DNA of 6,879 bases from Bacteroidales bacterium (GTDB lineage: Bacteria > Bacteroidota > Bacteroidia > Bacteroidales > UBA4181): contig JAIRLS010000011.1 of the NCBI GenBank assembly GCA_031259205.1, forward strand, positions 1 through 6,879, given 5' to 3'. Positions 1-5,191 of this stretch are shown here, piece by piece. Below the pieces are notes generated by a model, which ran no database searches, was not told the DNA's origin, and saw only the letters and a program-made list of their open reading frames with translations. How positions within the stretch are numbered: position 1 is the first letter of the stretch; every line of letters starts with the position of its first letter. Position numbers and translations under genes: made by a program.

Positions 1-409
1 ATCCAAGGTGATTTAAAGAAGCGGCATAATCAGGATGTTCTTTACCCAACACCTTTTCCCTGATTTCCTTTGCCTCTAAATAGTATTTCTCTGCCTGTAC
101 ATAGTCGCCCGAACTTTCATATTCGTTAGCTTTATTTTCCAAAATATTGGCCGTCCATTCGGCATGTTGTTTGGGCAGACGGTATTGATAAGGCTGTATC
201 AATGTTAGGGCTTCTTCATACCGGTTAGAAAGACATAAAGACTCAAATTGTTTATAAATTTCAATCGTTTCCTGAATTTCCGACAAACTGTCGGCCTGCG
301 CTATAACGGCGTTTACTTCCTGCGCTTTTGCGCTTGCATAAAACCCGAACAGCGCGGCAAGCAAGATCAGGCTTGCCTTTCTGTTCGCACTTTTAAAAAC
401 TGTTTTCAT
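1..409 (-). CDS. Secreted tetratricopeptide-repeat protein, 5' part only (runs off the left edge)
   Basis: The minus strand is open from an ATG at 409 to the window edge, giving 136 complete codons. Residues 1-29 form a signal peptide: a basic start (K2, K6, R10, K11), a hydrophobic stretch around 13-25, and an AKA/Q cleavage site after A29. Residues 62-90 look like a degenerate TPR. Residues 92-126 form a clear TPR of the kinesin-light-chain (TPR_12) type, with the G101-D102-Y103 turn, A106-E107 and the HPDYA ending. A further repeat starts at 129. TPRs mediate protein-protein contacts, and the export signal places the product in the periplasm or outside. In Bacteroidota such N-termini often lead into more TPRs and sometimes a CHAT protease domain, but that part would lie outside the window. 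No strong ribosome-binding site precedes the start. The start was chosen because it begins the signal peptide exactly. Confidence 0.8.
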   Translation of the reverse strand, partial: MKTVFKSANRKASLILLAALFGFYASAKAQEVNAVIAQADSLSEIQETIEIYKQFESLCLSNRYEEALTLIQPYQYRLPKQHAEWTANILENKANEYESSGDYVQAEKYYLEAKEIREKVLGKEHPDYAASLNHLG

Positions 410-501
410 AGATATAATACTTTTGATGGTTTTCCTGTCGCTTGTTTTGGGGACGTAAAACCAGCCATACAAGCGTCTTTATATTTAATGCGATGACCAT
501 G

Positions 502-543
502 CGACTAAAGGGTCTTTAGAAACTCGACTAAAGGGTCTTTAGA
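502..543. repeat. Two tandem copies of a 19-nt hairpin unit
   Basis: CGACTAAAGGGTCTTTAGA occurs exactly at 502-520 and again at 525-543, with a 4-nt gap and a period of 23. Each copy is itself a hairpin: CTAAAG (505-510 and 528-533) pairs with CTTTAG (514-519 and 537-542) across a GGT loop. The pair lies about 95 nt upstream of the TPR gene start, downstream of the candidate promoter. It could be a tandem operator for a dimeric regulator, an RNA element in the leader, or part of a dispersed genomic repeat. Confidence 0.75.
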
Positions 544-607
544 TAAAATGTTGTTGCCCTTGTTATTTAATTTAATGCTCCCTACTCTATATAAAGGCTT
601 TTCGGGT

Positions 608-619
608 TTCGCCGGCGAA
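608..619. repeat. 12-bp perfect palindrome TTCGCCGGCGAA
   Basis: The 12 bases equal their own reverse complement, and the symmetry stops at the next base pair. It could be an operator half-site pair, a hairpin element or chance. It lies between the candidate promoter and the TPR gene. Confidence 0.5.
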
Positions 620-644
620 TCAACACATTCGATGAAAAACAGTC

Positions 645-673
645 CCGTTTTTGAATATTTTCGGTAAAAACGG
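645..673. repeat. 8-bp inverted repeat with 13-nt loop
   Basis: CCGTTTTT (645-652) and AAAAACGG (666-673) are exact reverse complements separated by 13 nt. If the promoter at 709-740 is real, this hairpin sits about 30-60 nt from the transcript start, inside the leader of the TPR gene. On its own it has no run of U after the stem, so it is not an obvious terminator in either direction. Confidence 0.5.
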
Positions 674-708
674 AAGGCGCCTTCATGATGTGGTGAAAAA
701 TCGAAGGG

Positions 709-740
709 CAAATATACAAGATGAAAAATTATTTTGCAAG
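709..740 (-). promoter_or_regulatory. Candidate Bacteroidota-type promoter firing leftward
   Basis: Read on the minus strand, TATATTTG (716 to 709) matches the Bacteroidota -7 consensus TAnnTTTG at every fixed base. CTTG (740 to 737) lies 20 nt upstream and matches the -33 element TTTG at three of four bases, within the usual 19-21 nt spacing. Transcription would start near 702-704 and run toward the TPR gene, giving a leader of about 290 nt. A lone TAnnTTTG is expected a few times by chance in this much DNA. The correctly spaced -33 element is what makes this one credible. Confidence 0.5.
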
Positions 741-824
741 TCTTTTTTGACATCATGTAAAAAGCAGGCGGTCATAAAAATTCGTCAATGAGGGGAAAGG
801 CTTCATTTGCCGGTGCAGGTAAGA

Positions 825-844
825 GGAGTTTTCCAAAAAACTCC
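825..844. repeat. 8-bp hairpin with 4-nt loop and an alternative pairing partner
   Basis: GGAGTTTT (825-832) pairs perfectly with AAAACTCC (837-844) around a CCAA loop. A second copy of AAAACTCCC lies at 861-869, so the same left arm could pair with either. A neighbouring stem joins 854-859 (GAAGAT) with 887-892 (ATCTTC). No U-tract follows in either direction. Confidence 0.45.
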
Positions 845-947
845 CACAGAACCGAAGATGAAAACTCCCGTTATTCGGCTCGTCTTATCTTCGCCGGTTT
901 CAATCTGAATGGCGCAAATTCAACTGTCGCATGATGGGGGAGCGGAT

Positions 948-963
948 AACGCCGGAAGGCGTT
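948..963. repeat. 6-bp hairpin with GGAA tetraloop
   Basis: AACGCC (948-953) pairs with GGCGTT (958-963). The loop on the plus strand is GGAA, a GNRA-type tetraloop, which favours a folded RNA if the region is transcribed rightward. On the minus strand the loop is TTCC. There is no U-tract. Confidence 0.4.
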
Positions 964-975
964 GAATGTGCATCA

Positions 976-1003
976 CCCCAAACAGGCGCGGCGCAGTTCG
1001 GGG
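976..1003 (-). terminator. Possible transcript-end hairpin of the activase operon (weak)
   Basis: On the minus strand CCCCGAAC (1003 to 996) pairs with GTTTGGGG (983 to 976) over 8 bp including one G-U wobble. On the plus strand the wobble becomes an A-C mismatch, so the stem favours leftward transcription. The 12-nt loop is GC-rich. It lies about 125 nt beyond the activase stop codon, in the right direction, but has no U-tract, so intrinsic termination is uncertain. Confidence 0.25.
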
Positions 1004-1126
1004 AATGTCGCCAACCCTCCCGAACAACTCCGTAGTGAGGTTTTGCGATATGATTCCGGATAAAACGCTATGTATATCTCCATCATAATGCGATTCGGGA
1101 TTTTTGGGATTACTGTGTTCCCTGCA

Positions 1127-2932
1127 TTAATTTTGCGCGGCGTAAACCTTGCTGTCAAACTGTTCGTTGAGCGTTTGTTTAAACTGTTTTCCGGCGATGA
1201 TGGCTGCGCCGTAAGCGCCCATCAGTTCGGGTATGTCGGTGAGGATTACGGTTTTCCCCGAAAGGAGTTCCAGCGCCCTCCGTACCGAAGGATTCCGGAA
1301 GACGCCTCCCTGTACCGACAGGCGTTCGCCGAGTTCATCCATATTGGTAACATTCAGCACTTTGATTAGCGCATTTTTGATGACGGAGTAGGAGAGGCCG
1401 GCGGCAATATCTTCAATGGGGGCGTTTTCGCGCAATGACTGTTTTACTTTGGAGTTCATGAATACGGTGCAGCGCGTACCGAGGTCGCAGGGGGCGGTCG
1501 ATTGACATGCCTTGAGAGCGAACTCCTGCACCGTCAGATCGACGTTTTTACCGAAAGTCTCAATAAAGGAGCCGCAGCCCGACGAGCAGGATTCGTTAAG
1601 TTCGATGCGCCGGATAGCGCCGTCGCGGATAAAGATCGCTTTCATGTCCTGCCCGCCGATATCAAGAATGAACGATACGCCGGGGTCGATGTGATGTGCG
1701 CCGGCATAGTGGGCGATGGTTTCCACAACGCCGTCGTCTATTCCGAAGGCCGCTTTGATGAGGTCTTCACCGTAACCGGTTACAATACTTCGAGATATGG
1801 TCAACGTCTTTCCTGCGACGGACAGTTCTTTTTTGAACAGTTGCAGCCCTTCGCATACTGTTTCGACGGGTTGGCCGCGATTGTTCCGGTAAAAACCGAA
1901 CAACAGTTCGTTGTCCTCGCCCAATGTTACGATTTTGGTGGTAGTGGAGCCGGAATCAATGCCTACAAAGCAGGATTGTCCGCTGTATTCGGCCAGTGCG
2001 GTACGTTTTACGGCTACAGGCCGGTTGTTGGTCTGCCATTGTTGCCAATCGGACGGGGACGTGAAAAGGGGAGGCAAACGATGGCGAACGGCCTGATGCG
2101 GACGGGCAGAGAGCTGCGACAACAGTTGCTGCAGCCGCATCGGGACGGAGCCTTCCTCTTTGCACGACAGCGCCGCCCCCAATGCAGGGATGATTTCCGG
2201 ATGTTCCGGGTGAACAATATCCTTTTCGGTGATATTTAATGCTTTTGAGAAAGCATGGATCAGTTCCGGCAAAAAGGTAAACGGCCCGCCGATGAACATG
2301 ACTTCAGGCAATACGCCGTAACCGCGTGCCAGCGTGTTAAGACACTGTACGGCTACCGCATGGAACACCGATATGGCGATGTCTTCCTTCGGGATTTTAC
2401 GGCTGATAAGGTTTTGCACGTCGGTTTTGGCGAAGACGCCGCAACGGGAAGCGATAGGATAGAGGTGTTGGTGACGGGCGGCCAGCCGGCTCATCTCTGC
2501 TGTTTCAATGTTGAGCAGGGCGGCCATCTGGTCGATAAACGCCCCTGTTCCCCCGGCGCAACTTCCATTCATCCGGATGTCGGGAATCCTTCCGGCGGGA
2601 AAGAAAATCATTTTTGAATCTTCTCCGCCGACGTCAATCAGTGTTTTTACCTGAGGGTAGCATTTGTGTACTACTTCGGTGGCAGCGATCAGTTCCTGAA
2701 TGAAAGGGATACCGGTATTCTCGCATATCCCCATGCCGGCGGAGCCTGTGACTGTAAGCGATACGTTTTCCTCTCCAACGACAGAAGCGGTTTCCTTCAA
2801 CAATGCCGATACTGTTTCATATATCTGCGTATGATGTCGTACATAACTGCTGTGTATGAGTTGCGACCGTCCGTCTACCACTGCAATTTTTGCCGTTGTA
2901 GAGCCTACATCCAAGCCTATCCTGCATTCCAT
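1127..2932 (-). CDS. BadF/BadG/BcrA/BcrD-family ATPase with two ASKHA domains (acyl-CoA dehydratase activase), short form
   Basis: Activases of this family use ATP to push one electron into 2-hydroxyacyl-CoA dehydratases or benzoyl-CoA-type reductases. The protein (601 residues) has two tandem ATPase domains, about 3-257 and 321-583. Each shows the phosphate-1 loop (D8-VGSTTAK; D326-SGSTTTK), the phosphate-2 loop (DVGGEDSK, 100-107; DIGGQDMK, 424-431) and the adenosine loop (IGG, 214-216; QGG, 541-543). The cysteines that hold the [4Fe-4S] cluster in HgdC appear in both domains: C125 and C164, then C449 and C488, each 39 residues apart. It starts 3 nt after the DUF4254 stop, so the two are co-transcribed. 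Relatives in Bacteroidota are usually about 1,400-1,500 residues, continuing into DUF2229 and a dehydratase-like region. Here the frame stops about 20 residues after domain 2. It could be a truncation or a naturally split form, and the true partner is unknown. Confidence 0.88.
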   Translation of the reverse strand: MECRIGLDVGSTTAKIAVVDGRSQLIHSSYVRHHTQIYETVSALLKETASVVGEENVSLTVTGSAGMGICENTGIPFIQELIAATEVVHKCYPQVKTLIDVGGEDSKMIFFPAGRIPDIRMNGSCAGGTGAFIDQMAALLNIETAEMSRLAARHQHLYPIASRCGVFAKTDVQNLISRKIPKEDIAISVFHAVAVQCLNTLARGYGVLPEVMFIGGPFTFLPELIHAFSKALNITEKDIVHPEHPEIIPALGAALSCKEEGSVPMRLQQLLSQLSARPHQAVRHRLPPLFTSPSDWQQWQTNNRPVAVKRTALAEYSGQSCFVGIDSGSTTTKIVTLGEDNELLFGFYRNNRGQPVETVCEGLQLFKKELSVAGKTLTISRSIVTGYGEDLIKAAFGIDDGVVETIAHYAGAHHIDPGVSFILDIGGQDMKAIFIRDGAIRRIELNESCSSGCGSFIETFGKNVDLTVQEFALKACQSTAPCDLGTRCTVFMNSKVKQSLRENAPIEDIAAGLSYSVIKNALIKVLNVTNMDELGERLSVQGGVFRNPSVRRALELLSGKTVILTDIPELMGAYGAAIIAGKQFKQTLNEQFDSKVYAAQN

Positions 2933-2935
2933 GTA

Positions 2936-3538
2936 TTAATGACTGTATAACACAGGGTTCAAATCGGGATCATTGTACATCTTCATTTGTTTGTACACTT
3001 TCATGTACTTGCGTCCGTTTCGGATGTCGTCCAGCAGGGCGTCTATCGCTTCGGACAGGTCTTTGTCCTGCGCCTGAAGAATATGGAGTTTGGAAGTACA
3101 TTGCATACGATGTTCTTCCGATACATCCCGGCTTGCTTCTATCTGCATGTGGTAAATTTTTAGCGCCAGAATGGACAGGCGGTCAATCGCCCATGCGGGA
3201 CTTTCGGTATTGATCGTCGCATGAGGCTGTATGGCCACGTCTTTGTACAAGTCGAGGAAATAACTGTCTATCAGTTCCACCAAATCCGTTCGTTCCTGAT
3301 TGGAACGGTCAATCCGGCGCTTGATTTGCAGCGCCTCGACAGGGTCGATGGCCGGATCGCGAATAATATCTTCCAAATGCCATTGGACAGTATCGACCCA
3401 GTTCTTCAAAAACAAATAATATTCAATACTTTTGAAGGGATAAGGATTTTGAATGACCGTATCTACATGATCTTTCACATGGTATTGCAGGATACAGCCG
3501 TTAAATATCTCTCGGCATTTTTGCGTAAAATGATTCAT
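2936..3538 (-). CDS. DUF4254 domain-containing protein
   Basis: The 200-residue product matches DUF4254 (PF14063), a family common in Bacteroidota, over its full usual length. Conserved stretches I recognise include the LKNWVDTVQWHLEDIIRDP segment (44-62), the DRSNQERTDLVELIDSYF segment (77-94), the INTESPAWAIDRLSILALK segment (109-127) and the YMKVYKQMKMYND ending. The sequence is mostly helical, acidic and soluble, with no signal peptide or membrane segment. Its biochemical function is not known. In related genomes it often sits beside glycosyltransferases of the lipopolysaccharide heptosyltransferase type. Here its partner is an acyl-CoA dehydratase activase just 3 nt downstream. The ATG at 3538 gives the family's normal N-terminus. 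A TACTTTTG box lies about 16 nt upstream. Confidence 0.9.
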   Translation of the reverse strand: MNHFTQKCREIFNGCILQYHVKDHVDTVIQNPYPFKSIEYYLFLKNWVDTVQWHLEDIIRDPAIDPVEALQIKRRIDRSNQERTDLVELIDSYFLDLYKDVAIQPHATINTESPAWAIDRLSILALKIYHMQIEASRDVSEEHRMQCTSKLHILQAQDKDLSEAIDALLDDIRNGRKYMKVYKQMKMYNDPDLNPVLYSH

Positions 3539-3755
3539 CTCTCAAATTTTTCACAAAAGTAATATTTTTTCTGCAATTACGCGGCCGGCAAATTTTTCGG
3601 TAACGTCAATAATTCCGCATCGCGAATATCATTCCACAGGAATACAATATTTTGCAAAGACATTATCCCGTGCGTTTGCGTTCGAAATATGGCCTTTTGG
3701 ATTTTTTTTATTTTCTTTGTCATCCGAAATCATGTGATCATTTAAAAATTGTTTG
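3539..3755. promoter_or_regulatory. Divergent intergenic region between the DUF4254 and rfbC operons
   Basis: These 217 AT-rich bases separate two divergent operons, so promoters for both must lie here or the rfb genes must be transcribed from a longer unit. For the leftward side see the TACTTTTG box. For the rightward side the best I see is TTTCTTTG at 3712-3719, one mismatch from TAnnTTTG, without a well-placed -33 element. No small gene, tRNA or strong hairpin was seen. Confidence 0.5.
3554..3561 (-). promoter_or_regulatory. Candidate -7 box for the DUF4254-activase operon
   Basis: The minus strand reads TACTTTTG here, fitting TAnnTTTG at all fixed bases. It lies 15 nt upstream of the DUF4254 start, so the leader would be only about 10 nt. 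No TTTG is found 19-21 nt further upstream, so support rests on position and the -7 match alone. Confidence 0.3.
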
Positions 3756-4322
3756 ATGAGTATGAATGTGATACAGACCGAATTTCAAGGTCTTGTAATT
3801 GTTGAATCGACGGTATTCGAGGATACGCGCGGGTATTTTTTCGAGAGTTACAATCGGCAATCGTGGGAAAAAGCCGGAATACGGACAGTGTTTGTGCAGG
3901 ACAATCAGTCGTTTTCTCACTATGGGGTTATTCGCGGTCTGCATTTTCAAATGCCGCCGTATGAGCAGGCCAAACTGATACGGGTGCTGGAAGGAGTCAT
4001 TTTCGATGTAGCGCTTGACCTGCGCAGGGGAACGCCTACTTTCGGGAAGTGGTTTGGAGTGGAACTGTCGGCAGAAAACAGGCGGCAACTGTATATTCCG
4101 CGAGGATTTGCACACGGTTTCTCAGTATTGAGCGAACAGGCCTCCGTTTTTTACAAATGCGACAACTTTTACCATCCGCAGGCCGAAAGAGGGATTCGTT
4201 ATAACGACTTGCATTTGGACATCCGGTGGAAAATCGACGATACTCAAGTGGTCGTTTCTCCCAAAGACCTGAATCTGCCTGCTTTTGATACATCCGGAAA
4301 CTATTTCATCTTTACGCTATGA
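3756..4322 (+). CDS. rfbC: dTDP-4-dehydrorhamnose 3,5-epimerase
   Basis: RfbC (RmlC) converts dTDP-4-dehydro-6-deoxy-glucose to the L-lyxo form, the third step of dTDP-L-rhamnose synthesis, in the cytoplasm. Counting from the ATG at 3756 the product has 188 residues, normal for this cupin-fold family. Visible signatures are the RGYFFESYN substrate-binding segment (25-33), GLHFQ with the catalytic H63 preceded by R60, K72 in AKLIRV, the IPRGFAHGF strand (114-122), and the FYKCDNFY segment with Y133. Three in-frame starts lie close together: TTG 3753, ATG 3756 and ATG 3762. The ATG at 3762 gives the N-terminus most typical of the family, while 3756 gives the conventional H63 numbering. No clear Shine-Dalgarno decides between them. 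The stop overlaps the rfbD start by 4 nt (ATGA), indicating translational coupling. Confidence 0.95.
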   Translation: MSMNVIQTEFQGLVIVESTVFEDTRGYFFESYNRQSWEKAGIRTVFVQDNQSFSHYGVIRGLHFQMPPYEQAKLIRVLEGVIFDVALDLRRGTPTFGKWFGVELSAENRRQLYIPRGFAHGFSVLSEQASVFYKCDNFYHPQAERGIRYNDLHLDIRWKIDDTQVVVSPKDLNLPAFDTSGNYFIFTL

Positions 4323-5191
4323 ATTTATTGATAACAGGGGCTAACGGACAATTGGGAAACGAGTTGCGAAGGCTTTCCGTCGGATATGAACGACTGCGTT
4401 TTTTCTTTACGGACGTGAAAGAGTTGGATATTACGCAACCCGACGCCGTCGAAAAGTACTTCGTCTGCAACCACATACAGGCAGTAGTTAACTGTGCGGC
4501 ATATACGGCGGTGGACAAAGCAGAAACAGACGAAGCTGCGGCAATGCTCGTCAATGCCGTGGCGGTGCGAAACCTGACGGAAGCCTGCACGAGGCATCAC
4601 GCGCAACTGATACATATCTCTACCGATTACGTTTTCGACGGCCGCGCCTGCGTACCCTACAGGGAAGACCATCCAACCTCCCCGCTGTCCGCTTACGGAC
4701 GCACTAAACTTGCAGGCGAAAAGGAAGCCTTGAAATCCGCCCGGTCTGTTATCATCAGGACGTCGTGGTTATATTCAAGCTTCGGAAACAACTTCGTGAA
4801 AACCATGCTGCGGCTGGGCAGGGAACGCGAGAGCCTGAACGTGGTGTTCGACCAGACAGGCACGCCTACTTACGCCGCAGATCTGGCGCGATGCATCATG
4901 ACGATAGTCGAAAAAATGCCGGATAATGGTTTTGTACCGGGGATTTTCCATTTTTCCGGCGAAGGCGTATGCAGTTGGTACGATTTTGCCCGCCTGATCA
5001 TGCTGTCGGCTGACCTGAAATGCAGCATACAGCCGGTAGAAAGCAAAAATTATCCCACCCTTGCCGTTCGTCCGCATTACAGCGTACTCAACAAGGCCGC
5101 CGTGAAAACCGCCTACGGAATCGTTATTCCTCACTGGCAGGAAAGTTTGGAAAAATGCCTCCATGAAATACTTTATACAAGAACTGTATGA
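4319..5191 (+). CDS. rfbD: dTDP-4-dehydrorhamnose reductase
   Basis: RfbD (RmlD) reduces the RfbC product with NAD(P)H to dTDP-L-rhamnose, the activated sugar for rhamnose-containing surface glycans. The 290-residue product is an extended short-chain dehydrogenase. It has a Rossmann nucleotide loop GANGQLG (7-13), the D38-I-T start of the second conserved block, NCAAYTAVDKAE (58-69), the catalytic S101-T102-D103 region, the Y126-xxx-K130 pair, and the RTSWLYSSFGNNFVKTML segment (147-164) typical of the family. QTGTPTYAADLA (179-190) is the family's usual substrate-side motif. The start overlaps rfbC's stop, and the stop overlaps the start of the CapA-like gene, both as ATGA. rfbA and rfbB, which make the substrate of RfbC, are not in the window, so they must be elsewhere. 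Confidence 0.95.
   Translation: MNLLITGANGQLGNELRRLSVGYERLRFFFTDVKELDITQPDAVEKYFVCNHIQAVVNCAAYTAVDKAETDEAAAMLVNAVAVRNLTEACTRHHAQLIHISTDYVFDGRACVPYREDHPTSPLSAYGRTKLAGEKEALKSARSVIIRTSWLYSSFGNNFVKTMLRLGRERESLNVVFDQTGTPTYAADLARCIMTIVEKMPDNGFVPGIFHFSGEGVCSWYDFARLIMLSADLKCSIQPVESKNYPTLAVRPHYSVLNKAAVKTAYGIVIPHWQESLEKCLHEILYTRTV

Larger units (their letters stand above)
410..1126. other. 717-base region without a convincing gene: leader, repeats and hairpins
   Basis: This is the only stretch longer than 300 bases without a supported gene. The longest open frame is on the minus strand at 505-756 (83 codons). I do not call it, because a promoter-like sequence lies inside it, its last codons are just the duplicated hairpin unit, and it resembles no family I know. 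Other contents are a 12-bp perfect palindrome (608-619), an 8-bp inverted repeat (645-673), a structured patch (821-898), a hairpin with a GGAA loop (948-963) and a longer stem (976-1003). The short frames within it show no recognisable remnant of the dehydratase part missing from the neighbouring activase. It may be a mixture of the activase operon's 3' region and the TPR gene's leader, or hold a dispersed repeat. Confidence 0.6.

Noticed and set aside
418..425. Plus-strand TACTTTTG, matching the Bacteroidota -7 box
   Set aside because: There is no TTTG at the right distance and no rightward gene follows. A few such octamers are expected by chance in a window of this size.
248..496. An 82-codon plus-strand frame
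   Set aside because: It is antisense to the signal peptide and TPR region of the left-edge gene and to its leader, and its sequence resembles no family.
502..543. Short CRISPR-like repeat pair
   Set aside because: There are only two copies, with a 4-nt gap. A CRISPR array needs spacers of roughly 25-40 nt, and no cas gene is present.
973..1158. A 61-codon minus-strand frame overlapping the activase 3' end
   Set aside because: It overlaps the end of the real gene in another frame, shows no domain, and lacks any sign of being the missing dehydratase half.
1502..2239. A 245-codon open frame on the plus strand
   Set aside because: It lies wholly antisense to the well-supported activase gene, has no family resemblance, and is what a GC-rich third codon position on the other strand tends to produce.
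3753..3755. TTG start codon for rfbC
   Set aside because: Two ATG codons follow within 9 nt and give the usual family N-terminus, so a TTG start is unnecessary.
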